Source: Streptococcus loxodontisalivarius (lineage in GTDB: Bacteria; Bacillota; Bacilli; Lactobacillales; Streptococcaceae). Taken from it: a stretch of 58,337 bases of DNA. A program made the translations under genes and the position numbers. The stretch is from NCBI RefSeq assembly GCF_016908645.1, contig NZ_JAFBEH010000007.1:1-58337 (forward strand). Direction: 5' to 3'. The notes below the pieces were generated by a model, which worked only from the letters and a program-made list of their open reading frames with translations, was not told where the DNA came from and did not search any database. Each line of letters starts with the position of its first letter. The stretch's first letter is position 1. Shown here piece by piece: positions 1 to 7,377 of this stretch.

Positions 1-51
1 TTCTTGTTCAGTTTTCAAAGGTCTTGTTGTCTCCTAAGAGACAACTTCTAT
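1..51 (-). other. Start of rRNA operon leader
   Basis: Read leftward, this stretch has a hairpin with 8-base arms (GTTGTCTC/GAGACAAC, plus-strand 26-45) followed by GACCTTTGAAAACTGAACAAG. That wording resembles the leader just before 16S rRNA in streptococci. It lies downstream of three tandem promoters, so a 16S gene is expected just beyond the left edge. The 16S gene itself is not in the window, so this is inference from leader and promoters. Confidence 0.65.
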
Positions 52-251
52 ATTCTAGCAAACTTGTTAACTCTTGTCAACTACTTTTTTAAAAAAGTTT
101 TTCGTTCACTTAGTTGCTCTCTCGAGACAACTTATTCAGTATATCAACTTCTTCCTCCCTTGTCAACAAGTTTTTTGAAAAAGTTTTTTTTACGTTCTAA
201 CCTCGCGATCGGAACTCAATTAGTATAGCAAATTCTTTACTAATGTGTCAA
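52..251 (-). promoter_or_regulatory. Three tandem rRNA-type promoters
   Basis: Three near-consensus sigma-A promoters point left. P1 has TTGACA (246-251), an 18-base spacer and TATACT (222-227). P2 has TTGACA (161-166), 17 bases and TATACT (138-143). P3 has TTGACA (75-80), 17 bases and TAGAAT (52-57). Three perfect -35 boxes within 200 bases is characteristic of rrn operons. The hpf terminator lies just upstream and insulates the array. Confidence 0.8.
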
Positions 252-262
252 TCTCGTTTTTA

Positions 263-296
263 AAAAAAAGTCACTGCCTTTCGGCAATGACTTTTG
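263..296 (-). terminator. Terminator of hpf
   Basis: Leftward reading gives AAAAGTCATTGCC, a GAAA loop, then GGCAGTGACTTTTTTTT: a strong stem followed by a T run. It starts a few bases after the hpf stop codon and precedes the rRNA-type promoters. Confidence 0.85.
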
Positions 297-302
297 CATT
301 TA

Positions 303-851
303 CTATTTTGCTTCAATGAGACCCAATTCTCCATCTTCACGTTTGTAGAGAATATTCGTCACACTATCTTCAGAGTCTGTATAGATAAAGAAATCATGTC
401 CAAGTAATTCCATCTGTAGAAGGGCTTCTTCCAAGTCCATTGGTTTCAATGTAACATGTTTTGTTCTAACAACTTTACTTGCTGGACTCTCTTCAATGTT
501 TTCAGCTTCAAACTCATCTGTAAAGACTTGACCGGTTGGTGCTTTTTCACGATGTTTCTTTGAGATTTTTGTTTTGTTTTTTCTGATTTGTCGTTCAATC
601 TTGTCAACAACCAAATCAATTGATCCATACATATCTTGTGAGACATCTTCTGCTCTGAGTGTTACTGAACCAAGCAAAATTGTTACTTCAACCTTAGCTG
701 TTTTCTCACGATATACTTTTAGGTTGACTCTGACATCCAACTCTTGGTTAGAGTTAAAGTATTTTTCAACTTTGCCGAGCTTACTTTCAACATAGTCACG
801 GATAGCTTCTGTTACTTCAATGTTTTCACCACGGATACTATATTTAATCAT
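303..851 (-). CDS. hpf: Ribosome hibernation-promoting factor, long form
   Basis: 182 aa, the usual size of long-form HPF (YfiA/YvyD). Residues 1-105 form the ribosome-binding domain. After a charged linker, residues about 125-182 form the C-terminal dimerisation domain that pairs 70S particles into 100S dimers in stationary phase. The ATG at 851 follows an AGAGGT ribosome site. It lies 78 bases downstream of comFC on the same strand and has its own promoter and terminator, so it can be expressed outside competence. Family assignment is clear from the sequence; hibernation function is known for the family. Confidence 0.95.
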   Translation of the reverse strand: MIKYSIRGENIEVTEAIRDYVESKLGKVEKYFNSNQELDVRVNLKVYREKTAKVEVTILLGSVTLRAEDVSQDMYGSIDLVVDKIERQIRKNKTKISKKHREKAPTGQVFTDEFEAENIEESPASKVVRTKHVTLKPMDLEEALLQMELLGHDFFIYTDSEDSVTNILYKREDGELGLIEAK

Positions 852-874
852 AAGATACCTCTTTCTCGCATTTA

Positions 875-920
875 AGCGCTTTCTTTATCTTTATTATACT
901 GTTTTCATGAAAATTTGCAA
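875..920 (-). promoter_or_regulatory. hpf promoter with cre-like site
   Basis: Leftward -10 TATAAT (893-898) lies 16 bases from TTGCAA (915-920). Between the -10 and the ribosome site is AGAAAGCGCTTAAATG (869-884). It resembles a CcpA cre box but has mismatches in its outer half. The promoter is reasonably supported; CcpA control is only a suggestion. Confidence 0.55.
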
Positions 921-929
921 GTTTTTTTG

Positions 930-1592
930 TTATCTTGCTAAAGAAAATGTCAAAACCTTAGAACAACCTGCTTCTTGTAAGAGAGTTTTTGCATGCAATA
1001 AAGTTGCACCAGTCGTATAGACATCATCTACAATAATTACTTTATCTAATTTTGGTAAATCTTTTCTTAACTGAAAGGGATTTTTACTTACTAATCGCTC
1101 CTTTCTCGACTTAGACGATTGTTTTATTACCTTTTCTTTTTCAAAAAGTGACAAATATGGAATCCCTGCCGCCTCTAAAAGAGCTTCAACTTGATTAAAT
1201 CCTCTTAGCTTCTGATTTTCCTTATCCATAGGAATTGGAACAACTTGAAAATCCTTATAAGCTTTCAAAGCTTTTTTCAAGTCTTGTTTAAAAACATCCT
1301 TGAGAAGATAGTCACCCATAAATTTAAAGCGAGACATATAATCCTTCATGGCTTGATTATATTGATAGATAGATTCATGACTGATAGTTTCCCCTTTTTC
1401 TTTCCAAATAAGACAATCTGAACAAACAGTATCTTGATGAGATTTAAAACAAGATGGACAATGATTATCAGAAATAGCTTCAAATCCTGCTTGGCAGGTC
1501 GGACATAGGGTCTTTTGATTTTGTCTAATAGTAAGTAAGTCAAGAAAACTTATCTTTTCTGTGAGACTTTCTTGGCAGAGAAGGCAGTTCAT
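930..1592 (-). CDS. comFC: Competence protein ComFC, phosphoribosyltransferase-like
   Basis: 220 aa. The N-terminal part carries four Cys pairs (C3/C6, then CPTC, CPSC and CSDC), a zinc-ribbon-like arrangement. The C-terminus has the PRPP-loop motif VIIVDDVYTTGAT (about 185-197) of type I phosphoribosyltransferases. ComFC works with ComFA on incoming single-stranded DNA during transformation. The start codon overlaps the end of comFA by four bases, so the two are translationally coupled and share the competence promoter. Confidence 0.93.
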   Translation of the reverse strand: MNCLLCQESLTEKISFLDLLTIRQNQKTLCPTCQAGFEAISDNHCPSCFKSHQDTVCSDCLIWKEKGETISHESIYQYNQAMKDYMSRFKFMGDYLLKDVFKQDLKKALKAYKDFQVVPIPMDKENQKLRGFNQVEALLEAAGIPYLSLFEKEKVIKQSSKSRKERLVSKNPFQLRKDLPKLDKVIIVDDVYTTGATLLHAKTLLQEAGCSKVLTFSLAR

Positions 1593-2896
1593 TCAAATCC
1601 TCCTTTTTGATTCATGGTCTTGATTTCTTTGACTGCTCGTCGCATAGCTCTTGAAATGCCTTGATGAAAAAAGTAAACCAAACCATCAGGTCGTTGACTA
1701 GCACGACCAACCCGCCCTGCTATTTGCACCAAAGATGAGGAAGTATAGAGTCTATGCTGAGCCTCCATGACAAAAACGTCGACACAAGGGAAGGTAACTC
1801 CACGCTCAAGAATGGTCGTACTGATCAATATGGTCAGGTCTTCTTGTCGAAACTGTTGGACCAGCTCTGCTCGATTTTCCGTAACACTAGAAACAAAGCC
1901 AATTTTTTCCTCAGGGTAGCAAGTTTGCAAAAGTTTGGTAAATGCTTCTCCTCTTTCAATATTAGGAAAGAAAATTAGAAGCGGAAATCTTGTTTTTCTC
2001 TGCAAGTCAAACTGTTTTTTGAAAAAACTATCTAGTTTTCCCTTTGTAAATGCCTTGGGGAAGTTCTGGTTTTCCATAAATTTTGGAATAACAAGTGGGT
2101 TGGCGTGGAAACGTCTTGCTAAGTGAAGTAACTCCAGTTCTTTTCGCTCAACTTTTTTTGAAAGCATCTTTGTCGAAGTGGCTGTCATATAAATACGACT
2201 GGCATTTGGTTTAATGGCTTGGTCAACAGCGTGATAGAGCATGTGATTATCGACATAAGGAAAAGCATCCACCTCATCAATCAAGAGTAGGTCAAAAGCA
2301 TGGTAAAATTTGAGAAGTTGATGGGTCGTTGCGATAACCAAGGGTGCTCTTTGGTAGTCTTCAGATTCACCATGAAGGAGAACAATCTTACAATCAAAAT
2401 CTCTGTTAAGACGCTCATACAACTCCTTACAGACATCAATTCTAGGACTAGCCAGACAAACTTGTCCGCCACGATTGATACAATCTGCAATAACCTGATA
2501 GGTCATCTCCGTTTTACCTGCTCCTGTCACTGCATGAACTAGAAGTTGCTTGCCTTCACGAAAACCCGTCACCAAGCCATTTGATACCTCCTCTTGATAG
2601 GGGGTCAACTGTCCCTCCCAGACTAGGACAGACTTGTCTCTCTTGGGAAATGGCTGAGCAGGGAAATTATAAAGCATTTCTGAACTCCTTATCCTTCCTA
2701 AAAGAATGCAATTTCTACAATAAGAAGTCCCATCTGCTAATAACCAGTCCTTCTCAATCAGACTAGCACATCGTTGACAGGTATTTCCCTTTTTAGCCTT
2801 AAGAATTGTCGGAAGCTGACTAGCATGTAATTTCTCGTCATCACTTAATTGATTGCTGGTCAATAAGCGACCATAGTAATCTTGAAAGTTCTCCAT
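1589..2896 (-). CDS. comFA: Competence ATPase/helicase ComFA
   Basis: 435 aa, a DEAD-box-like ATPase that helps pull transforming single-stranded DNA across the membrane. Visible features are a zinc-finger cysteine set (C40, C43, C60, C63), Walker A VTGAGKT (123-129), Walker B/motif II DEVD (207-210) and a C-terminal helicase lobe with a QxxGRxGR-like motif near residue 400. It is first in the comFA-comFC operon. The ATG at 2896 matches the homologue start and follows a combox by only seven bases, with no ribosome site between. Confidence 0.95.
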   Translation of the reverse strand: MENFQDYYGRLLTSNQLSDDEKLHASQLPTILKAKKGNTCQRCASLIEKDWLLADGTSYCRNCILLGRIRSSEMLYNFPAQPFPKRDKSVLVWEGQLTPYQEEVSNGLVTGFREGKQLLVHAVTGAGKTEMTYQVIADCINRGGQVCLASPRIDVCKELYERLNRDFDCKIVLLHGESEDYQRAPLVIATTHQLLKFYHAFDLLLIDEVDAFPYVDNHMLYHAVDQAIKPNASRIYMTATSTKMLSKKVERKELELLHLARRFHANPLVIPKFMENQNFPKAFTKGKLDSFFKKQFDLQRKTRFPLLIFFPNIERGEAFTKLLQTCYPEEKIGFVSSVTENRAELVQQFRQEDLTILISTTILERGVTFPCVDVFVMEAQHRLYTSSSLVQIAGRVGRASQRPDGLVYFFHQGISRAMRRAVKEIKTMNQKGGFE

Positions 2897-2903
2897 AACT
2901 ATT

Positions 2904-2911
2904 TATTCGCA
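2904..2911 (-). promoter_or_regulatory. ComX (sigma-X) combox for comFA
   Basis: The leftward octamer TGCGAATA matches the streptococcal combox/cin-box (consensus TACGAATA) with one substitution. It lies seven bases before the comFA ATG in the 44-base divergent gap with the yigZ-like gene. Late competence control by ComX is expected from family knowledge. Confidence 0.75.
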
Positions 2912-2940
2912 GTTACTTGAATTTATGATAAAATTTTCTT

Positions 2941-3591
2941 ATGAATTACAAAACTATTTTTCAAGACGGCATTGCCGAGGAAGAGATTAAAAAGTCACGT
3001 TTCATCTGCCAACTCAGACGTATTGAAACTGAGGAAGAAGGACGTGAGTTTATCGCTCAAATCAAAAAAGAACATTACAAAGCTAGCCACTCCTGCTCTG
3101 CCATGATCATCGGAGAAGATAGTAGTATCAAGCGTTCAAGTGATGATGGGGAACCTTCTGGTACAGCTGGCGTACCCATGCTAACTGTTTTGGAAAAGCA
3201 GGGCCTGACCAATGTGGTGGCTGTGGTGACACGTTACTTTGGTGGAACCAAGCTGGGTGCTGGTGGTCTTATCCGTGCTTATGCAGGTAGTGTCAGTCAC
3301 GCGCTTAAAGAAATTGGAATCGTAGAAGTTAAGGAGCAGACAGGTTTGAAAGTTACTTTGACCTATCCTCAGTACCAAACCTTTGCCAATTTTCTCAGTC
3401 AAGAAAACCTACTGGAACAGGAACCTCTCTTTTTAGAGGAAGTTACTAGTACCATCTATGTTGATCCAGAAAAAGTTGAGGGAACATTAGCTTCTCTGAC
3501 AGAATTTTACCAAGGTAAGGTTCGAGTGGAAGAAGCTGGAAGTCAAATCGTCGAGCTTCCGCTTACTCTTGAGACAAGTGAGGAAAATTGA
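2941..3591 (+). CDS. YigZ/IMPACT family protein
   Basis: 216 aa. The N-terminal IMPACT (UPF0029) domain, about residues 1-125, carries the hallmark SSDDGEPSGTAG and RYFGGTKLGAGGL motifs. The C-terminal DUF1949-like ferredoxin fold spans about 135-200. Bacterial members are called YigZ or YvyE. Their role is not settled; links to translation control come from the eukaryotic homologue. It is divergent from comFA and transcribed toward cysK, a pairing common in streptococci. Confidence 0.92.
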   Translation: MNYKTIFQDGIAEEEIKKSRFICQLRRIETEEEGREFIAQIKKEHYKASHSCSAMIIGEDSSIKRSSDDGEPSGTAGVPMLTVLEKQGLTNVVAVVTRYFGGTKLGAGGLIRAYAGSVSHALKEIGIVEVKEQTGLKVTLTYPQYQTFANFLSQENLLEQEPLFLEEVTSTIYVDPEKVEGTLASLTEFYQGKVRVEEAGSQIVELPLTLETSEEN

Positions 3592-3608
3592 TAGCGATAA
3601 CAAACGCC

Positions 3609-3662
3609 TATCACTGTGATAAAAAATAGTTATTTTACAATTAAGCCTATAAGCCTTATACT
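3609..3662 (+). promoter_or_regulatory. cysK promoter with upstream palindrome
   Basis: TTTACA (3634-3639), a 17-base spacer and TATACT (3657-3662) form a good promoter about 30 bases before cysK. Just upstream is the perfect palindrome TATCAC-T-GTGATA (3609-3621), placed where an activator could touch polymerase. LysR-type sulfur regulators (CmbR/CysR) control such genes in streptococci. Assigning this palindrome to one of them is inference. Confidence 0.55.
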
Positions 3663-3693
3663 GAAAACATATTGATTTAAGAGAGGTATTATC

Positions 3694-4617
3694 ATGGCAA
3701 AGATTTATAACAATATCACTGAACTCATTGGACAAACTCCTATCGTCAAACTCAACCATATCGTTCCAGAAGATGCTGCTGACGTTTACGTTAAGCTTGA
3801 AGCATTTAACCCTGGTTCTTCTGTTAAGGATCGTATTGCTCTTAACATGATTGAAGATGCTGAGAAACGTGGTATTATCAAACCAGGTGATACTATTGTT
3901 GAGCCAACTTCAGGTAATACTGGTATTGGACTTTCTTGGGTAGGGGCTGCTAAAGGCTACAAAGTCATTATCACTATGCCTGAAACAATGAGTGTTGAAC
4001 GTCAAAAATTGATTAAAGCCTATGGAGCTGAACTTGTTTTGACTCCTGGTACTGCTGGTACCAAAGGTGCGATTGATAAAGCTCATGAAATTGCGAAAGA
4101 AGTTGGTGGCTGGGTTCCTCTACAATTTGATAATCCTGCTAACCCTGCCGTACACGAAGCAACAACTGGTCCTGAAATCCTTGAAGCTTTTGGTTCTAAG
4201 GGACTAGATGCCTTTGTAGCTGGTATCGGTACCGGTGGTACGATCACTGGTGTTTCTCGTGTCCTCAAAGCAGATAATCCTGATATTAAGATTTACGGAC
4301 TTGAAGCTGACGAATCAGCTGTACTTTCAGGTGACAAACCTGGCCCACACAAAATTCAAGGTATCTCAACTGGATTTATCCCAGTAGCACTTGACACTGA
4401 AAGTTATGACGAAGTTATTCGTGTGAAATCTGACGATGCTCTTGCTACTGGTCGTAACTTTGGTGGACAAGAAGGATTCCTTATCGGAATCTCAGGTTCA
4501 GCAGCAGTTTGGGCTGCTATCGAAGTTGCTAAAAAACTTGGAAAAGGCAAAAAAGTCTTGGCACTCGCAGCAGATAACGGAGAACGTTACCTCTCAACTG
4601 CACTATATAATGATTAA
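3694..4617 (+). CDS. cysK: Cysteine synthase A (O-acetylserine sulfhydrylase)
   Basis: 307 aa, typical length. It makes L-cysteine from O-acetylserine and sulfide using PLP. The Schiff-base lysine is K45 in SSVKDR, the substrate loop is TSGNTG (72-77) and the phosphate-binding loop is GTGGT (179-183). The ATG follows GAGAGGT. It is monocistronic, with its own promoter and a shared bidirectional terminator downstream. Confidence 0.96.
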   Translation: MAKIYNNITELIGQTPIVKLNHIVPEDAADVYVKLEAFNPGSSVKDRIALNMIEDAEKRGIIKPGDTIVEPTSGNTGIGLSWVGAAKGYKVIITMPETMSVERQKLIKAYGAELVLTPGTAGTKGAIDKAHEIAKEVGGWVPLQFDNPANPAVHEATTGPEILEAFGSKGLDAFVAGIGTGGTITGVSRVLKADNPDIKIYGLEADESAVLSGDKPGPHKIQGISTGFIPVALDTESYDEVIRVKSDDALATGRNFGGQEGFLIGISGSAAVWAAIEVAKKLGKGKKVLALAADNGERYLSTALYND

Positions 4618-4636
4618 AAAGAAAATCTAATACAAA

Positions 4637-4678
4637 CAAAAAAGCTAAGTTACCGTTCTATGGTAAACTTAGCTTTTT
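4637..4678. terminator. Bidirectional terminator between cysK and the S1 gene
   Basis: AAAAAGCTAAGTTACC pairs with GGTAAACTTAGCTTTTT around a short loop. There are A/T runs on both sides, so it can stop cysK transcripts rightward and the S1-protein operon leftward. Confidence 0.85.
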
Positions 4679-4680
4679 GT

Positions 4681-5040
4681 TTAGTGTTCTTGTTTTAAAA
4701 AGTCTAGGCTTTCATCAATCCATTCTGGAAGGCTATCTGCCAGTGGCTTAAATCCGATTTTATAACGGCTATTTGAAAAGCGATGGCGATGAGGAAATTG
4801 ATGTTTCTCTTCTTCTAGTGTTCTGAGAGACAGGCTTGCCTTTTTGGTGAACTCATCAAAATCGACAACCTGCACCAAGACTTCTTGACCAATAGACAGA
4901 GTGTTGAAGATATTATCAATATAACCTGTCTTGATTTCAGAAATATGGATGAGTCCTGTTGTCTCATTATCCAAGCTGACAAAGGCACCGTAAGGCTTGA
5001 TGCCTGTGATAGTCCCTTTTATCTTATCACCAATTTTCAT
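4681..5040 (-). CDS. S1 RNA-binding domain protein (GSP13/YugI/CvfD type)
   Basis: 119 aa. Residues 1-70 are an S1 OB-fold: the GDKIKGTITGIKPYGAFVSL start and LIHISEI core are diagnostic. The rest is a charged tail. Homologues are called GSP13, YugI or CvfD and act in post-transcriptional or stress regulation. The start codon overlaps the stop of the upstream HAD-cyclophilin gene by one base (TAATG), so the pair is coupled. The exact role here is not evident. Confidence 0.88.
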   Translation of the reverse strand: MKIGDKIKGTITGIKPYGAFVSLDNETTGLIHISEIKTGYIDNIFNTLSIGQEVLVQVVDFDEFTKKASLSLRTLEEEKHQFPHRHRFSNSRYKIGFKPLADSLPEWIDESLDFLKQEH

Positions 5041-6440
5041 TAGTCAGAAACCTCAACTGTTTCAATAATAACATCTTCAACAGGTTTATCTTGTGCACCA
5101 GTTTCAACAGCTGCGATAGCATCCAAGACTTTGTAAGACTCTTCATCTGCAAGTTGTCCAAAAACTGTGTGACGACGGTCTAGGTGTGGTGTTCCACCAT
5201 TTGCCGCATAATTTTCAGCAATAGCTTCTGGCCAACCACCACGTGACAATTCTTTGGCACTGTATGGAAGGTTGCTGTTTTGAACAATAAAGAACTGGCT
5301 GCCGTTTGTATTTGGACCAGCGTTAGCCATTGACAAGGCACCACGAAGATTGTAAAGCTCATCTGAGAATTCATCTTGGAAACTGCCGCCAAAGCTAGAC
5401 TCGCCACCCATACCAGTACCTGTTGGGTCGCCACCTTGAATCATGAAGTCTTTGATAATACGGTGGAAAATAACACCATCGTAGTAGCCACTTTCAGCCA
5501 AATCAACAAAGTTTTTTACTGTCAAAGGCGCATGATCCGGGAAGAGCTTGATAACAAGGTCCCCGTGGTTTGTTTTAATTGTTGCAACTGGGCCTTCTGA
5601 CTCAGCAAGGTTAAGTTGTGGGAAGTTTAATTGTTTTTCTACCATTCCTAATTTCTCCAAGGCATTAAAGATGCCATCTTCTTCTACTGTATCTGTAACG
5701 TAATCCGCTTTTGCTTTGATTTCTGGGACAGCGTTGCCCATGGCAATCTTAAGACCAACATAGTCAAAAATTTCCATATCATTTGGCCCATCACCAAACA
5801 TCATGGCATTGACTGCTTTTAATTTTTCAGCCTTTAGGACTTCTTCAACTCCTGATGCTTTCGAAATACCATTTTTAACAACATCAGAAGAATGCTGGTG
5901 CCAAGGTACTAAGCGAACATGGCCAGCTAGTTCTTTTGGAAGTTCCAGCTCTGCATTATTTTCCGCAAAAGTCCACATGTGATAAACATCATTGGTCAAA
6001 TGAAAATCAGGCTCAACATCGCAAAGTCCATAGACTGGAATCATGGCGTCATCGATCAACTGGCTACGCTCTGAAACAACTGGCTTATCTTTACCAGCAA
6101 AACCATAAGCGATACCTTCCTGCTGACACCAGTCAACATAGGCCTTAGTCACTTCTGGATCTAGGGGTTGATTGAAAATTTCTTGTTTTTTCTTATCAAT
6201 CACATAAGTCCCGTTGATAGTGACAAAGTAATCTGGCTCAAGATCGCGAATCTCAGGAACAACACCATAGAGGGCACGTCCTGTTGCAATCCCTGTCAGA
6301 ATACCTTTAGCTTTCAAGTCAGCAAAAGCTACCTTGACTGATTCTGGCATGTAACTTGTCTCTTTGCGTCTAAGTGTATCATCAATATCAAAAAAGACAA
6401 TCTTGATTTTCTTTGCCTTGTACTTTGTTTTTGCGTCCAT
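5040..6440 (-). CDS. Fused Cof-type HAD phosphatase / cyclophilin PPIase
   Basis: 466 aa with two enzymes in one chain. Residues 1-265 are a HAD-IIB (Cof) phosphatase with nucleophile motif DIDDT (D18/D20) and motif IV GDGPND near residue 216. Residues about 280-465 are a cyclophilin-type peptidyl-prolyl isomerase with FHRIIKDFMIQGGDP and the SQFFI core. No signal peptide is visible, so it is cytoplasmic. The fusion is known in streptococci. Substrates of both halves are unknown to me. It lies between liaR and the S1 gene. Confidence 0.93.
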   Translation of the reverse strand: MDAKTKYKAKKIKIVFFDIDDTLRRKETSYMPESVKVAFADLKAKGILTGIATGRALYGVVPEIRDLEPDYFVTINGTYVIDKKKQEIFNQPLDPEVTKAYVDWCQQEGIAYGFAGKDKPVVSERSQLIDDAMIPVYGLCDVEPDFHLTNDVYHMWTFAENNAELELPKELAGHVRLVPWHQHSSDVVKNGISKASGVEEVLKAEKLKAVNAMMFGDGPNDMEIFDYVGLKIAMGNAVPEIKAKADYVTDTVEEDGIFNALEKLGMVEKQLNFPQLNLAESEGPVATIKTNHGDLVIKLFPDHAPLTVKNFVDLAESGYYDGVIFHRIIKDFMIQGGDPTGTGMGGESSFGGSFQDEFSDELYNLRGALSMANAGPNTNGSQFFIVQNSNLPYSAKELSRGGWPEAIAENYAANGGTPHLDRRHTVFGQLADEESYKVLDAIAAVETGAQDKPVEDVIIETVEVSD

Positions 6441-6491
6441 CCTATAACCTCTTCAAAATATGATAACGTTCTCTTATATTATACCATTTTC

Positions 6492-7130
6492 TCACTCATC
6501 TTGTGGAACTAAATGATGTCTAAAGGCATAAACAACCGCCTGAGTCCTATCATCGACCTGCAATTTAGCCAAAATATTAGACACATGCGTTTTGACAGTT
6601 TTCAAGGAAATGAAAAGTTGGTCTGCGATGGTCTGATTATCATAGCCTTTGGCTAGAAGTCTTAGAATATCACGCTCACGCGCAGTCAAGTCATCATGTA
6701 GATCAGGATTTTCATCGTGATCCTTGATCTTCTGATCTACTTCTGTCTCAATAGCTAAGTCGCCCTTGGCAACTTTTCGGATAGCATTGAGAATTTCAGC
6801 TGCACTAGAAGTCTTTAGCATATATCCCTTAGCACCTGCTTCTATGACAGGGTAAATTTTTTCATTGTCCAAATAAGAGGTCAAAACGAGAATCTGTGCT
6901 TTTTTCCATTTTTTGAGAATAGCCAGCGTCGCTTCAACACCGTCCATCTCTGGCATAACCAAGTCCATAACCACTACATCTGGTTTCAGGTCTAGCGCCA
7001 TCTCCACACCTTCAGCTCCATTAGAAGCTTCGCCGATTACCTCGACATCAGTCTGTAAATTCAAAAAGCTCTTTAAACCTAGTCTAACCATCTCATGGTC
7101 ATCAACTAGAATAATCGATGTCTTTGTCAT
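6492..7130 (-). CDS. liaR: Response regulator LiaR (VraR/CesR type)
   Basis: 212 aa NarL/FixJ response regulator. The receiver domain (1-120) has acidic residues D10/D11 and phospho-acceptor D56 in VVMDLVMP. The C-terminal LuxR-type HTH spans about 145-205. It is paired with LiaS and LiaF just upstream and responds to cell-envelope stress. The start follows AAGGAG. It is separated from liaS by 247 bases of repeat DNA, unusual for a two-component pair normally in a tight operon. Confidence 0.95.
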   Translation of the reverse strand: MTKTSIILVDDHEMVRLGLKSFLNLQTDVEVIGEASNGAEGVEMALDLKPDVVVMDLVMPEMDGVEATLAILKKWKKAQILVLTSYLDNEKIYPVIEAGAKGYMLKTSSAAEILNAIRKVAKGDLAIETEVDQKIKDHDENPDLHDDLTARERDILRLLAKGYDNQTIADQLFISLKTVKTHVSNILAKLQVDDRTQAVVYAFRHHLVPQDE

Positions 7131-7148
7131 TCATTTTCTCCTTAATTT

Positions 7149-7376
7149 ATGATACAAAGGGCGTAAAAAGGTCTCAGCAAAAATAGGGATTTTGACGCAG
7201 AGTCGCTAGACTCTAGGAAAAAGAGTCTTTTTTGCCAAGACCTTAGCCCGTGTTCAAATACAATGATACAAAAGCCGTAAAACGCAAAGCAAAAATATTC
7301 GGTAAGTCCGAAATCTTCTATTTCGTTGACTTACTAGGACTTTTATCCTTTTGCACCGTTTGTAACCCATGTTCCA
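7149..7376 (-). repeat. Two tandem units of the dispersed hairpin element (locus A)
   Basis: Unit A1 (7149-7259), read leftward, begins TTGAACACGGGCTAA and ends ACGCCCTTTGTATCAT. Inside, AAGGTCT pairs with AGACCTT and GCAAAAA with TTTTTGC around an inner AGAGTC hairpin. Unit A2 (7263-7376) has the same end signals but a degenerate interior. The pair fills the liaS-liaR gap almost exactly. Related units occur at 14123, 30165, 38555 and 50725. Confidence 0.8.
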
Positions 7377-7377
7377 T

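Noticed and set aside
4..228. Rightward 74-codon open frame at the left edge
   Set aside because: It lies antisense to three strong promoters and the rRNA leader and has no coding character.
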